Below, piece by piece: positions 1 through 9,517 of a stretch of 64,000 nt of DNA (within the stretch, counting starts at the first letter, position 1; each line of letters starts with the position of its first letter). A model generated the notes under the pieces. It saw only the letters and a list, made by a program, of their open reading frames with translations. It did not search any database and was not told where the DNA came from. The stretch lies in the NCBI RefSeq assembly GCF_003263785.1, contig NZ_JYJK01000087.1:247674-311673 (forward strand), in the 5' to 3' direction. Position numbers and translations under genes: made by a program. The DNA is from Vibrio variabilis (GTDB taxonomy: Bacteria > Pseudomonadota > Gammaproteobacteria > Enterobacterales > Vibrionaceae).

Positions 1-123
1 GGCTATTTGATCAGCCACCGGAGTTGGAATGTAGTCGTACTTGTCTTCTTCTTTTGTGGTTGCTGATGTCATAAGTGGCATCACCATAAGGCCACAGATA
101 ATTACGGTTCTCTGTAGTTTCAT
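1..123 (-). CDS. OmpA-family outer-membrane protein, N-terminal fragment (runs off window)
   Basis: Only the first 41 codons are inside the window. The ATG at 123 opens a typical signal peptide: basic MKLQR, a hydrophobic stretch, then a likely cleavage after TSA. The mature part begins TTKEEDKYDYIPTP. It starts two bases after the stop of the TolC-like gene on the same strand, so the two are almost surely co-transcribed. In Vibrio and Shewanella, TolC-family channels of type I adhesin secretion loci are commonly followed by an OmpA-domain protein whose N-terminus looks like this; that family assignment is inference because no OmpA domain is visible here. Confidence 0.6.
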   Translation of the reverse strand, partial: MKLQRTVIICGLMVMPLMTSATTKEEDKYDYIPTPVADQIA

Positions 124-125
124 GA

Positions 126-1445
126 TTAGTACTCCACTTTCTCATTCCATTCAGACGGCGTATCGACGCGCAGAGCATCAAGTAGGGCACCTGTCGCATT
201 CATAACACGGTAGCGAGCGAACTGTTCCGCATACTTGGCATCTAAGTAGCCTTTACGCGCTTCAAATAGCTCGTTTTCTGTATTCAGGACATCAAGCAAC
301 GTGCGTTTACCAATTTTGTATTGCTTCTGGTAAGCGACAACGGTGTCGGACGCTGAGTCTACGTGATCAGATAGAAACTCCCTCTGCTGAACCGTGTATT
401 CGAGCCCTGTCCATGACAGTTTCAGACCTTCTTCGACCATACGATAGGTTCTGTCTCTAAAGTCCTTCGCCTTATTAAGTTGATACGCTGCCGATTCAGT
501 GCGATCTGAATCTGAGCCGCCGTTGTATAAATTGTATCGCATGCGCAGCATGGCTCGGGTTTCGTTATCGGTACCTATGTTACCCCCAGCATCATCACGC
601 CAGTTGTGTCCAGCATCGATATAGAACGTAGGGTAATTAACCCCCTTCGTTTGTTGGTACTGGAAACGTGCCGAATCGACATCAACTTGTGAGATTTTGA
701 TGACGGGGTGTCGCTCAATAGCAATCTGGAGTGCATCATCAACGGTAAATGGGATCGCAACCTCGTCCGCTCTTGGGTATTTCAGGCCGAGAGGGGCTTG
801 CCCTACCAAGCGCTTAAATTGGGTATGAGTATCGAACAGATTATTTTGTGCTGCAAGCAAATTACCGTGCGCTTTAGCGATACGTGCTTCTACTTGAGAT
901 AAGTCCGCCGTCGACCCTATGCCAGAATCCACCCGCTTTTTAATGTCAGCGTAGATTTTCTTGTGCACATCGAGATTGGCTTCCGACAATGCGAGTACTT
1001 CATAGGCTTTGGTTGCATCTAGGTATATTTGTGCAACCTCTAAAGCTATGTCTGAGGCGTCTGCAAGCAGTTGGTAGCGCACTGATTCAGCCTCAGCGGC
1101 AGTTCTGTCGATGTCGTTGAGTGTTTCATTACCGTCCCAGATGAGCTGCGTCAGAGTGATGCCGACTTCCTTTCGGGTGAGAGACTCGTTTCTACTGTTG
1201 AGGATATTCTCACGATCGAAATCCGTTCTTTCGTATCCAATTCCGCCATCTAAGTCGACTTTTGGTCGGTATGCGCCAACCGCTGCTTCTGCATCGTAGC
1301 GTTTACTGACGTACTCATTGTACGCAGCTTTGATCTCAGGGTTGGTTTTGAGAGTGAAGGCGACAGCTTGCTCAAGCGTTTGACTGCTAACAGGTAGGCT
1401 GAGAGCCATAAAACAAGCTGCTGCGGTAGTGGTAAGCTTATTCAA
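126..1445 (-). CDS. TolC-family outer-membrane efflux/type I secretion channel (TTG start)
   Basis: 439 residues. Signal peptide LNKLTTTAAACFMALSLPVS is followed by the TolC/OEP architecture: two coiled-coil repeats, beginning with TLEQAVAFTLKTNPEIKAA (about residue 22) and repeating near DDALQIAIERHPVIKISQVD, with the late YKIGKRTLLDVLNTENELFEA motif diagnostic of TolC/AggA/LapE proteins. I chose the TTG at 1445 because AAGGAG lies seven bases upstream (1453-1458) and the signal peptide then starts correctly; the in-frame ATG 18 codons upstream has no ribosome site and spoils the signal. The protein would form the outer-membrane duct of a type I secretion or efflux pump. The inner-membrane ABC and adaptor genes are not next to it in the window. 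Confidence 0.9.
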   Translation of the reverse strand: MNKLTTTAAACFMALSLPVSSQTLEQAVAFTLKTNPEIKAAYNEYVSKRYDAEAAVGAYRPKVDLDGGIGYERTDFDRENILNSRNESLTRKEVGITLTQLIWDGNETLNDIDRTAAEAESVRYQLLADASDIALEVAQIYLDATKAYEVLALSEANLDVHKKIYADIKKRVDSGIGSTADLSQVEARIAKAHGNLLAAQNNLFDTHTQFKRLVGQAPLGLKYPRADEVAIPFTVDDALQIAIERHPVIKISQVDVDSARFQYQQTKGVNYPTFYIDAGHNWRDDAGGNIGTDNETRAMLRMRYNLYNGGSDSDRTESAAYQLNKAKDFRDRTYRMVEEGLKLSWTGLEYTVQQREFLSDHVDSASDTVVAYQKQYKIGKRTLLDVLNTENELFEARKGYLDAKYAEQFARYRVMNATGALLDALRVDTPSEWNEKVEY

Positions 1446-1778
1446 AGTCTTTCTCCTTGATCCTGTGCTTAATAATCGGCTGGGCATGAATTTATGCATT
1501 TCTAAGTCTTAAGTATGAGTAGGCGGTGAGCCTTTACTCTTTTCGTTTAATAATAAGTTCAGCCAAGTCAGAATGTTACCCACTGTAGTTTTAACTATAG
1601 CGACAGTTAGGTGCATTTCAATGTCGATTTGTCTGGATTATGTATTTATTGTAAGACTCTAGATGATTTCATATCACGTCTTGTGATCTACGCTTACATA
1701 CTATTGAAAGTAGTAAAGAAAATAGCCAATGCAATTAAAACAATGAAAAGGTTTCTTGTTTTTGAGACAGCAGAAACA
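1446..1778. other. Intergenic region, no convincing gene
   Basis: This gap lies upstream of the TolC-like gene and must hold its promoter; the TTG ribosome site is at 1453-1458. A plus-strand open frame from 1611 has no ribosome site, no recognisable domain, and runs through the rlmI terminator into the antisense of rlmI, so I do not call it. I see no RNA gene or repeat. Confidence 0.5.
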
Positions 1779-1782
1779 AAAA

Positions 1783-1805
1783 AGCCAACCTTAGTTAGGT
1801 TGGCT
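1783..1805 (-). terminator. Rho-independent terminator of rlmI
   Basis: Inverted repeat agccaacct / aggttggct with a five-base loop; read on the minus strand it is followed by a run of T (1778-1782). It lies 36 bases past the rlmI stop. Confidence 0.85.
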
Positions 1806-1840
1806 GGGAAAGAGATGGGCTCGAATCTAGCGTTTGGCTG

Positions 1841-3031
1841 TTACAGTACTTTGCAAGCGAACCCTTTAAGGTAGAAGCCTTCTGGGTAAGCAGTATCGGT
1901 CGGATGATCTGCAGCTTGTTCAAAACGTTCAACAAATTTCACTGAGCGATTGGCATCTAATGCTGCATCGGCAATGATTTTTTGGAACAGGTTGCCGTCC
2001 ATCAGGCCTGAGCAAGAGTAGGTGAGCAGTGTGCCACCTGGCTTGAGGATCTGCATGGCAAGCATGTTAATGTCCTTGTAACCGCGACAAGCGCCATTAA
2101 GCTGCGCTTTCGATTCAGCAAATTTCGGCGGATCCATAATGACCACATCGAACTTGGTGCCTTGGTCGCGATATTCGCGCAGTAGCTTGAACACATCAGC
2201 ATTTAGGAATACGGCTTTTTTCTTTTCAGTAAAGCCATTGAGCTCAGCATTGTGTTTTGCTGTATCCAGTGCCAGTTGTGACACGTCAGCATTGATAACT
2301 CGCTTAGCGCCACCTTTAAGTGCATAAAGGCCGAATCCGCCCGTGTAGCTAAAGCAGTTGAGTACTTCTTTGTTCTTCACGTACTTTTGTGCTTGGAAGC
2401 GGCTGTCACGCTGGTCGAGATAGAACCCAGTTTTATGACCATTGATGATATCGACACTAATTTTTACGCCGTTCTCTTCAATAACCACTGGTTCATCTGG
2501 TGATTGACCAAATAGTACGCCGGTGCGCTCTTTTAGACCTTCTTTCTTTCTCACCGATACGTCGGAGCGCTCATAGATAGAACAATCAGGGAAGCAATGG
2601 TTCAACGCTTTCACTAGCGTCTCTTTTTGGTGTTCTGCGCCAGCGCTTAGTAGTTGGCAAACTAGGAAGTCTCCATAACGGTCAATAGTGACACCTGGTA
2701 GGCCATCAGATTCAGCCGCAATTAGACGATAACCGGTAAGGCCGTCACGCTCTATGATGTCTTCGCGAAGCAGTTGTGCTTGCTGAATACGCTCAATGAA
2801 GAAATCAACATCGATGTCTTGCTTAGAGAAACTCCATACTCGTGCACGGATTTGAGAGTTTGGAGAGTAGGCGGCTTTTGCCAACCACTCGCCGTTGTGC
2901 GCATACACGTCAACTGTCTCGCCAAGTTCTGGGGTGCCATCGACACGAGAGATGCCTCTAGAGAAAACCCAAGGGTGTTTGCGTCGGAGTGATTTGTCAC
3001 GGCCTTTTACAAGGTGGATAGCTGATGCCAT
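1841..3031 (-). CDS. rlmI: 23S rRNA (cytosine-1962-C5)-methyltransferase RlmI
   Basis: 396 residues, the family length. It methylates C5 of cytosine 1962 of 23S rRNA using S-adenosylmethionine. An N-terminal PUA-like RNA-binding domain (about 1-75, starting [20 protein letters not shown]) is followed by an EEHEE-type linker and a Rossmann methyltransferase domain: SAM motif [18 protein letters not shown] near 225-242, motif IV DPPKF near 301 and the motif VI segment TYSCSG near 338, where the Cys is the expected catalytic residue. The ATG at 3031 has AAGG ten bases upstream. It is a single gene with its own terminator, divergent from acyP. In E. coli yccW/rlmI also neighbours yccX (acyP), tusE and yccA. 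Confidence 0.95.
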   Translation of the reverse strand: MASAIHLVKGRDKSLRRKHPWVFSRGISRVDGTPELGETVDVYAHNGEWLAKAAYSPNSQIRARVWSFSKQDIDVDFFIERIQQAQLLREDIIERDGLTGYRLIAAESDGLPGVTIDRYGDFLVCQLLSAGAEHQKETLVKALNHCFPDCSIYERSDVSVRKKEGLKERTGVLFGQSPDEPVVIEENGVKISVDIINGHKTGFYLDQRDSRFQAQKYVKNKEVLNCFSYTGGFGLYALKGGAKRVINADVSQLALDTAKHNAELNGFTEKKKAVFLNADVFKLLREYRDQGTKFDVVIMDPPKFAESKAQLNGACRGYKDINMLAMQILKPGGTLLTYSCSGLMDGNLFQKIIADAALDANRSVKFVERFEQAADHPTDTAYPEGFYLKGFACKVL

Positions 3032-3180
3032 GGTATGCCTTACGATGTTGAAACGGAGAAAAGGTGGGGTATTTTGTGTGAAGTTTCAAATAAATGCAAA
3101 TTGGCTTCATTACTTAAAACGTTAACACCTCATACTGAACTAAAATCAGCATAGCATGCGATGGATCTAGGAGAGTAATT

Positions 3181-3456
3181 ATGGCGCAATATTGTCAGAA
3201 GTTGATTATCACCGGCATGGTTCAAGGGGTCGGTTTTCGTTATCACACCTGCCACGAAGGACTAAAGATAGGACTTACTGGTTATGCTAAAAATCTCCAC
3301 GATGGTTCGGTAGAGGTAGTTGCTTGTGGAGATGAATCGAAAGTTGAGGCGTTGTGTGAGTGGTTGTTAAAAGGCCCAAGGACGGCGAGTGTAGACTCGG
3401 TGACCAGAGAGCCTTGTGAGCAAACAAAAGTCTATTCAGGCTTTGTTATCATGTAA
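3181..3456 (+). CDS. acyP: Acylphosphatase
   Basis: 91 residues, the standard size. Acylphosphatase hydrolyses the carboxyl-phosphate bond of small acyl phosphates in the cytoplasm. The signature ITGMVQGVGFRYHTCHEG (about 10-27) contains the phosphate-binding loop and the conserved Arg, and GYAKNLHDGSVEV (about 37-49) carries the conserved Asn that positions the nucleophilic water. AGGAG sits nine bases before the ATG. It is monocistronic, divergent from rlmI and convergent with tusE, whose stop is only 37 bases away. Confidence 0.95.
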   Translation: MAQYCQKLIITGMVQGVGFRYHTCHEGLKIGLTGYAKNLHDGSVEVVACGDESKVEALCEWLLKGPRTASVDSVTREPCEQTKVYSGFVIM

Positions 3457-3493
3457 TCGATATAACCGTTACATAATTGAATCGATAGCTTGA

Positions 3494-3823
3494 TTACAAG
3501 CATTTTGCCGGTTTAGGGAGGCCGGCAAGTTTGGTTGCTTGTTTCGCTGGGCCTTTCTTGAACAGTTTAAATAGGTATTTACTGTTGCCTTTTTCCGGGC
3601 CATGTGCTTTTTCCATGGCTTTGACCAACATTCTTACTGCTGGAGAGGTATTAAACTCTTCATAGAACTCGCGAACAAATAGAACCACTTCTAAGTGAGC
3701 GTCTGTCACTTCTATGCCTTCTTGCTCTGCCAAAATAGTGATCATACCTTGCTCCCAATCTTGGTGATTGAGTAGGTAGCCTTCAGCATCGGTTTCGATG
3801 GTTTTTCCGTTGTATTCAAACAT
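3494..3823 (-). CDS. tusE: TusE sulfurtransferase (DsrC family)
   Basis: TusE accepts persulfide sulfur from TusBCD and hands it to MnmA for 2-thiolation of the wobble uridine in tRNA. The reading frame shows the DsrC/TusE fold with the conserved block [15 protein letters not shown], then GNSKYLF and the C-terminal arm [10 protein letters not shown] whose penultimate Cys is the sulfur carrier. I take the ATG at 3823 ([12 protein letters not shown], 109 residues), which aligns residue for residue with the E. coli N-terminus; an upstream TTG would add three residues. The Shine-Dalgarno is weak in either case. Confidence 0.93.
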   Translation of the reverse strand: MFEYNGKTIETDAEGYLLNHQDWEQGMITILAEQEGIEVTDAHLEVVLFVREFYEEFNTSPAVRMLVKAMEKAHGPEKGNSKYLFKLFKKGPAKQATKLAGLPKPAKCL

Positions 3824-3947
3824 GATGTGCAATCTAGTTGAGGATCATCGACGCAAGATTAGCTCAGATTAATCTTGTTTTTCAAGTAATGCTTCATGTT
3901 GAGGCTTTCGATTGAGTTCAGGTTTGGTTTTGAGCTGACAAATAAGA

Positions 3948-3970
3948 AGCCCGAGACACTGTCTCGGGCT
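3948..3970 (-). terminator. Terminator of the Bax-inhibitor-1 family gene
   Basis: Perfect 10-bp stem agcccgagac / gtctcgggct with a three-base loop, 28 bases past the gene's stop codon. The minus-strand tail is only moderately T-rich (tcttattt). Confidence 0.7.
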
Positions 3971-3997
3971 CAATACAAACTATTTTATAAACGATAA

Positions 3998-4659
3998 TTA
4001 ATCGTCGTTCATGATGCCTAGGATAGACAATAGGCTGATAAATAGGTTGTAGATAGATACGTATAAGCTCACCGTTGCAGAGATGTAGTTCGTTTCACCA
4101 CCACGTACGATTTGCTGAGTTGTCAGCAAAATGACACCTGTTGAGAACAGAACAAACATGCCGCTCATTGCTAGGTGAATCATTGGCATTTGTAGGAAGA
4201 TGTTCGCGACCATACCTATCAGAAGCACAACAAAACCTGCCATTAACACGCCGCCTAGGAACGACAAGTCGCGTTTAGTCGTTAGTGCATAAGCAGAAGC
4301 GCCTAAGAACGCCAAAGCCGTACCGCCCAGAGCTGTAACAATAACATCACCCATACCTGCGCCAACGTAGGCGTTTAGGATAGGGCCTGTTGTGTAACCA
4401 AGGAAGCCAGTGAACAAGAACGTGAATACGAGACCCATGCTGTTGTTACGGTTCTTCTCAGTCAAGAACAGTAGGCCATAGAAACCAACCAACATTAGGA
4501 TGAGACCTGGAGAGGTAGGTTCATTGCCATAGAGAATGCTGCAACGACCGCAGACCAAAGTAGCGTCATAGAGAGCAGCGCGTAAGTATTTCGCAATACT
4601 TTGTTTGTTTGCAGTACACTCGCCTGAGCAGAACTGCGAGATACCATAGGATCGTTCAT
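3998..4659 (-). pseudogene. yccA: Bax inhibitor-1/YccA family membrane protein, split by one missing base
   Basis: The ATG at 4659 (GAGGAAG seven bases upstream) opens MNDPMVSRSSAQASVLQTNK and runs in frame to about 4516, where the reading becomes MAMNLPLQV. The continuation LTEKNRNNSMGLVF and seven predicted hydrophobic segments down to SLYVSIYNLFISLLSILG lie one frame over. One base missing at about 4509-4516 accounts for it; repair gives about 220 residues, the size of E. coli YccA. YccA is an inner-membrane protein that interacts with the FtsH protease. The rest of the sequence is undamaged, so a sequencing indel is more likely than real loss. Without correction the longest open frame starts inside at 4558 with an unnatural N-terminus. 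Confidence 0.85.
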
Positions 4660-4836
4660 AATCTTCCTCATAGATGATTGACTTATGTTTATATGACTAT
4701 TTATGGGGTTGATTGTTCAAAAGATCAAGTCCCGTAGCGAAAGTCATTGAACAAAATCATAATAAAAATAATTGGTTAAGGATATAACAAGATGTAACAC
4801 AATATTTCCAGTGTACATCAGTGACCTACAAAGAAA

Positions 4837-4858
4837 AAGGCGACACAAGGGTCGCCTT
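4837..4858 (-). terminator. Terminator of the amino-acid ABC operon
   Basis: Stem aaggcgac / gtcgcctt with a six-base loop; the minus-strand product ends in a T run (4834-4838). It lies 31 bases past the stop of the ATPase gene. Confidence 0.85.
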
Positions 4859-4889
4859 TGTTACATTTAATATAACTAAGATATGGAGA

Positions 4890-5639
4890 TTAATGATGTA
4901 ATATCTGACTTAGGAAGTTTTGGGTTCGGTCAGATTGAGGATTTTCGAAGAAATCAACAGGATTGTTTTCTTCAATAATTTCCCCAGCATCCATAAAGAT
5001 AACGCGATCCGCGACTTCTTTCGCAAAGCCCATTTCATGCGTTACACACAGCATGGTCATGCCTTCTTCTGCCAACTCCACCATGACATCGAGTACTTCA
5101 CGAACCATCTCTGGATCGAGTGCAGAAGTCGGTTCATCAAACAGCATCACTTGAGGATTCATGCATAGAGAGCGTGCAATAGCCACGCGTTGCTGCTGAC
5201 CACCCGAGAGCTGACCGGGGTACTTGTCCGCCTGATCTGGGATCTTAACGCGCTCAAGATACTTCATTGCAATCGCTTCAGCTTCTTCTTTAGGCATCTT
5301 TTTCACCCAAATTGGAGCGAGAGTGCAGTTCTCTAGTACTGTTAGGTGAGGGAAGAGGTTAAAGTGCTGGAAACACATGCCAACTTCACGGCGAACCGCC
5401 TCAATGTTTTTCAGGTCTTCGGTGAGCTCTGTGCCAGACACATAAATGTGACCAGCTTGGTGCTCCTCTAGACGGTTGATACAGCGAATCATGGTTGATT
5501 TACCTGAGCCTGATGGGCCACAGATAACGATTTTCTCGCCTTTTTTAACGTCTAAGTTGATATTTTTTAGTACGTGAAACTCGCCGTACCACTTATTCAT
5601 GTCCTTTAGTTGGATCATGTAATCTTCTTGTTGCGTCAT
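4890..5639 (-). CDS. aapP: General L-amino-acid ABC transporter ATP-binding protein (AapP/YhdZ type)
   Basis: 249 residues; the cytoplasmic ATPase that powers the importer encoded upstream. Walker [10 protein letters not shown] (about 41-49), Q-loop [12 protein letters not shown], signature [15 protein letters not shown] (about 145), Walker [13 protein letters not shown] and the switch His in CVTHEMGF are all intact, and the pattern is that of polar amino-acid transporters (GlnQ/AapP). GAGGA precedes the ATG at 5639. It is the last gene of a four-gene minus-strand operon: 21 bases after the permease stop and followed by a strong terminator. Confidence 0.93.
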   Translation of the reverse strand: MTQQEDYMIQLKDMNKWYGEFHVLKNINLDVKKGEKIVICGPSGSGKSTMIRCINRLEEHQAGHIYVSGTELTEDLKNIEAVRREVGMCFQHFNLFPHLTVLENCTLAPIWVKKMPKEEAEAIAMKYLERVKIPDQADKYPGQLSGGQQQRVAIARSLCMNPQVMLFDEPTSALDPEMVREVLDVMVELAEEGMTMLCVTHEMGFAKEVADRVIFMDAGEIIEENNPVDFFENPQSDRTQNFLSQILHH

Positions 5640-5660
5640 AATACGTCCTCGAATTTCCGT

Positions 5661-6758
5661 TTATCGTTTGTGACCGGTATGCAGTTTGTTTTCGAGATAA
5701 ATCGAGTATCTCGACATGCCAAAACAGAACACCCAGAACACTAACGCGACAAATACATAACTTTCCGTAGCAAAACCTAACCACTCAGGGTCGGTGTTCG
5801 CAGCTTGTCCAATACCAAGTACATCGAACATACCGATGATGAGTACTAGACTGGTATCTTTAAAGAGACCAATAAAGGTGTTTACAATGGATGGAATCGT
5901 GATTTTCAGTGCTTGAGGCAGAACAATCAGTCCCATCTTTTTCCAATAGCTTAACCCAAGCGCATCTGCGGCTTCGTATTGACCTTTTGGAATCGCTTGT
6001 AGACCACCACGAATAACCTCGGCCATGTAAGCAGCACTAAACATGACAACGCCGATGAGTGCGCGGATGAGCTTGTCTGTTTCTACACCCTCAGAGAAGA
6101 ATAGCGGCAACATAACCGATGCCATGAACAGTACCGTGATCAGAGGCACACCACGCCAAACTTCGATATATACCGTACAAATACTGCGGATGATTGGCAT
6201 TTCCGAGCGGCGACCCAAGGCCAGCGCAACACCAATTGGTAGCGATACGATAATACCCACCAAAGCGATAATGAGCGTAACGAGTAGGCCACCCCAGCGG
6301 TGTGTTTCTACGACTTCTAGTCCAAACACGCCACCGTAAAGCAGTGCTGCTGCAATGAATGGGTAGATGTTGACAAAGAACAGCCAAATCCAAACTCGCT
6401 TCGGTGTGCGCTCGTAGGCCAGTAGGGCAACGAACAGTGCCAATGTTGCGTAAAACAGGCGTGGTCGCCACAGTTCAGCTTGCGGATAGAAACCATACAT
6501 GAACTGTTCCCAGCGCACGCTGATAAATACCCAACATGCTCCTTCACGAGAACACGCGTCACGTGTGGTACCTACCCAGTCGGCTTTAAGAATTGCCCAG
6601 TCGAACACATACCAAAGTAGTGATAGAGCAAAGTATCCCAAAACAATCGTCAAAACTGAGTTAACAGGACCATTAAATAAGTTTTTACGAAGCCAACCGA
6701 CAACACCTACCGTGTTTGCTGGTGGCGGGAGATCGGGTTGAAATTGATGCTGACTCAT
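5661..6758 (-). CDS. aapM: General L-amino-acid ABC transporter permease (AapM/YhdY type)
   Basis: 365 residues from the ATG at 6758, one base after the stop of the upstream permease gene and preceded by GGAGAG; the longer frame starting at 6779 would overlap that gene. Multiple membrane segments; the binding-protein-dependent transport EAA loop is seen as EAADALGLSYWKKMGLIVLP near residue 270. The inserted N-terminal region before the canonical permease domain, including an extracytoplasmic stretch with CSREGACWVF, is typical of AapM, which is longer than HisM/GlnP relatives. It pairs with AapQ to form the channel. Confidence 0.93.
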   Translation of the reverse strand: MSQHQFQPDLPPPANTVGVVGWLRKNLFNGPVNSVLTIVLGYFALSLLWYVFDWAILKADWVGTTRDACSREGACWVFISVRWEQFMYGFYPQAELWRPRLFYATLALFVALLAYERTPKRVWIWLFFVNIYPFIAAALLYGGVFGLEVVETHRWGGLLVTLIIALVGIIVSLPIGVALALGRRSEMPIIRSICTVYIEVWRGVPLITVLFMASVMLPLFFSEGVETDKLIRALIGVVMFSAAYMAEVIRGGLQAIPKGQYEAADALGLSYWKKMGLIVLPQALKITIPSIVNTFIGLFKDTSLVLIIGMFDVLGIGQAANTDPEWLGFATESYVFVALVFWVFCFGMSRYSIYLENKLHTGHKR

Positions 6759-6759
6759 A

Positions 6760-7962
6760 TTATCTCTCCACCAAAGCAACTTTCTTGTTGTACACGTTCA
6801 TCAGTGCAGACGTGAGCAAGCTGAGAGTGAGGTATACGCCCATCGTCATCGCGATGATTTCGATAGCCTGACCCACCTGGTTAAGCGTGGTACCAGCGAA
6901 TACTGAAACCAAATCGGGATAACCGATTGCCATCGCAAGCGACGAGTTTTTCGTCAGGTTCAAGTATTGGCTGGTGAGTGGTGGAATGATGATACGCATC
7001 GCCTGAGGAATAACGACAAGCTTAAGCGTTCTTGAACGCGGCAGCCCAAGTGACATCGCAGCTTCAGTTTGACCATGGTTAACCGCATTAATACCAGAAC
7101 GCACAATTTCAGCGATAAACGAAGCGGTGTAAATACTCAGTGCCAAAGTTAACGCTGCAAGTTCTGGAATGATGCTAATACCACCACGGAAGTTGAAGCC
7201 TTTCAGTACAGGATACTCAGCCGTGATTGGCATGCCCATAATAAAGAACACAACCATTGGAAGACCAACAATAAGTCCAAGGGCAATTCGACCCATAGGG
7301 GTTTGTTGACCTGTTAGCTTTTGGCGGTTATTCGCCCAAATATTGACAATGATCGTCGCAACAATACCCACGACAAACGCTGCGATTACAACACCACTGC
7401 CTTCGCCAAATACTGGGGCAGGGAGATAAAGACCACGAACGTTCAAGAAGATCGCTTCACCTAAACTCATACTTTGACGAGCAGAAGGCAGAGCTTGAAG
7501 TACCGCGAAGTACCAAAAGAAAATTTGCAGCAAAAGAGGAATGTTACGGAAAATCTCGATGTAAATTGCAGCAAAACGGCTAACCAGCCAGTTTGATGAC
7601 AGTCTCGCGATACCCATGACAAAACCGAGAATGGTTGCAAACACAATGCCCAGCACAGAAACCAGAGCCGTGTTTAAAAGTCCCACATAAAAGGTGCGTC
7701 CGTAAGAGAAGGTTTCGTCGTACTCAATGAGTGTTAGACCAATACCAAATCCCGCTTCTTGACTTAAGAAGTCAAAACCGGTGGCAATGCCACGCGCAGC
7801 TAGGTTATCCAGTGCGTTATTGACGATGGTATAAAAGAAAAGTCCGAGAGCGAGTAGGGCAACGACCTGGAATACAACGGAGCGAAAGGTGGGGTTGTAT
7901 AGTAGATTTGCGCTTTTCGCAGGTTTATCCTGCGCTGCGACTTGAGTCGTAGTAGGTTTCAT
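6760..7962 (-). CDS. aapQ: General L-amino-acid ABC transporter permease (AapQ/YhdX type)
   Basis: 400 residues, the usual AapQ length. It is an integral inner-membrane protein whose N-terminal cytoplasmic segment (MKPTTTQVAAQDKPAKSANL) precedes about eight hydrophobic segments. The amino-acid permease signatures EIFRNIPLLLQIFFWYFAV (about 138) and the EAA loop TEAAMSLGLPRSRTLKLVVI (about 303) are clear. It is separated from the binding-protein gene by a stem-loop and ends one base before aapM. Unlike narrow glutamine or histidine systems, this pair belongs to the broad-specificity Aap group; substrate range is inferred from homology only. Confidence 0.93.
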   Translation of the reverse strand: MKPTTTQVAAQDKPAKSANLLYNPTFRSVVFQVVALLALGLFFYTIVNNALDNLAARGIATGFDFLSQEAGFGIGLTLIEYDETFSYGRTFYVGLLNTALVSVLGIVFATILGFVMGIARLSSNWLVSRFAAIYIEIFRNIPLLLQIFFWYFAVLQALPSARQSMSLGEAIFLNVRGLYLPAPVFGEGSGVVIAAFVVGIVATIIVNIWANNRQKLTGQQTPMGRIALGLIVGLPMVVFFIMGMPITAEYPVLKGFNFRGGISIIPELAALTLALSIYTASFIAEIVRSGINAVNHGQTEAAMSLGLPRSRTLKLVVIPQAMRIIIPPLTSQYLNLTKNSSLAMAIGYPDLVSVFAGTTLNQVGQAIEIIAMTMGVYLTLSLLTSALMNVYNKKVALVER

Positions 7963-7989
7963 ACAGCTATAACCTCAAATCCTTTGAAA

Positions 7990-8010
7990 AAGGGCGGTAA
8001 AACCGCCCTT
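7990..8010 (-). terminator. Intercistronic stem-loop between aapJ and aapQ
   Basis: aagggcggt / accgccctt-type hairpin followed on the minus strand by five T, 21 bases after the binding-protein stop. Such elements in binding-protein-dependent importers let the periplasmic protein be made in excess by partial termination or by protecting the upstream mRNA end. Confidence 0.75.
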
Positions 8011-8030
8011 GTTGGAGCATGAAAACGCGA

Positions 8031-9059
8031 TTAGCGAATTGGTGGCGCGTACATGAAGCCGCCAGCATTCCATAGTGCGTTTACGCCACGAGAGATTTGC
8101 AAAGGAGAGCCTTCACCTACTGTACGCTCGAAGCTTTCACCGTAGTTACCTACTTGTTTGATAACTTGGTAACCCCAGTCGTCAGCAATGCCAAGACCTT
8201 TACCTTTAGGACCGTCAACGCCAAGTATACGCTTGATGTTTGGATCGGTTGACTTCAGCATTTCGTCCGCATTCTTAGAAGTAATGCCGTACTCTTCCGC
8301 ATTCACCATTGCAGCTAGAGTCCACTTAGCGATGTTGAACCACTGGTCATCACCTTGACGAACTACAGGGCCTAGTGGCTCTTTAGAGATGATTTCTGGT
8401 AGTACTTCCGCTGAGCTTGGATCCGCAAGGTTTAGACGAAGCGCGTAAAGACCAGATTGGTCAGTAGTAAGCACGTCACAACGACCAGAGTCGAAACCTT
8501 TTGAAGTTTGTGCTGCCGTATCGAATACAACTGGCTTATACTCCATACCGTTGTTACGGAAGTAGTCGGCTAAGTTAAGCTCGGTTGTTGTACCAGACTG
8601 AACACATACAGATGCGCCATCTAGCTCTTTAGCACTTGTTAGGCCAAGTTCTTTTTTGACCATGAAGCCTTGACCATCGTAGTAGTTAACACCAACGAAG
8701 TTCAGACCTAGAGCCGTGTCACGGTGTAGAGTCCAAGTTGTGTTACGAGAAAGAACGTCGATTTCACCTGATTGGAGAGCGGTAAAGCGTTCTTTTGCTG
8801 TTAATGGAACGTATTTAACTTTGGTTTTGTCGCCCAGTACCGCAGCAGCTAGTGCTTGGCAGTATTCTACGTCAATACCTTCCCACTCACCTTTTGAGTT
8901 AGGGTTAGAAAATCCTGGAAGACCAGTACTAACGCCACAAGTTAAAACGCCGGCTTTAGTGACTTTGTCCAGAGTTGAGTCTGCAGCCATTGCTGAAGTA
9001 CTCATCATTGCAGCAGAAGCCGCCACTAAAGAAGCAATAAGAGTGAGTTTCTTTGCCAT
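8031..9059 (-). CDS. aapJ: General L-amino-acid ABC transporter periplasmic binding protein (AapJ/YhdW type)
   Basis: 342 residues. A signal peptide (MAKKLTLIASLVAASAAMMSTSAMA) directs it to the periplasm. The mature part is a family-3 solute-binding protein: TKAGVLTCGVSTGLPGFSNP near 34, GIDVEYCQALAAAVLGD near 61, and the ligand-pocket segment LSRNTTWTLHRD near 107. The length and the C-terminal RGVNALWNAGGFMYAPPIR are characteristic of AapJ rather than the shorter ArtJ/GlnH proteins. AGGAAGGA precedes the ATG. It is the first gene of the operon; its promoter must lie in 9060-9517. Confidence 0.95.
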   Translation of the reverse strand: MAKKLTLIASLVAASAAMMSTSAMAADSTLDKVTKAGVLTCGVSTGLPGFSNPNSKGEWEGIDVEYCQALAAAVLGDKTKVKYVPLTAKERFTALQSGEIDVLSRNTTWTLHRDTALGLNFVGVNYYDGQGFMVKKELGLTSAKELDGASVCVQSGTTTELNLADYFRNNGMEYKPVVFDTAAQTSKGFDSGRCDVLTTDQSGLYALRLNLADPSSAEVLPEIISKEPLGPVVRQGDDQWFNIAKWTLAAMVNAEEYGITSKNADEMLKSTDPNIKRILGVDGPKGKGLGIADDWGYQVIKQVGNYGESFERTVGEGSPLQISRGVNALWNAGGFMYAPPIR

Positions 9060-9517
9060 TGTGTATCCTTCCTGTTAGTTCCGTGTAAGTCAGGTCCAGC
9101 CTGAATACCATGTGCTAATTATTGTTGTGTTTCGGTAGAGGCTGCTGTTTTTGAACCGAATTGGTGCAAGTTGTCACAGCCGTTTAAAGCGTAGATAATG
9201 AACTGTGAATACTCAAATTATTAATTTAAATGGTTTTTTGAGTAGTCACTCAACGCCAAACAATTGTTAGAATGGCTAAGTGTGATGACTTTGTAAATAG
9301 TGCAACTAAGCACTAAAAAAGTGAATTAGAGAGTGGTGTGTTAAAGTTTCGTTAAAGCAAAATAAAACAAATGCCATTTCTTTGGTTGTTTATATTTTCA
9401 TCTACAAAATGTTTGAAATTTGGTTGGAAATAGTTTTGTGATCAATGTCTCGGTGACAATTTTGCACCATTTTGGCGATCTTGAATGAATAGTTATATCG
9501 TTTAGAAAAGGAAAATT
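9060..9517. other. Divergent promoter region between aapJ and the siroheme-synthase-like gene
   Basis: 458 bases without a gene. It is strongly AT-rich from about 9190 to 9430 and ends with the ribosome site aaaggaaaatt in front of the ATG at 9518. It must contain the promoters of both flanking transcription units; I could not assign a specific regulator site. Confidence 0.5.

Noticed and set aside
1611..1874. Plus-strand open frame of 87 codons
   Set aside because: No ribosome site or recognisable domain; crosses the rlmI terminator and enters the antisense of rlmI.
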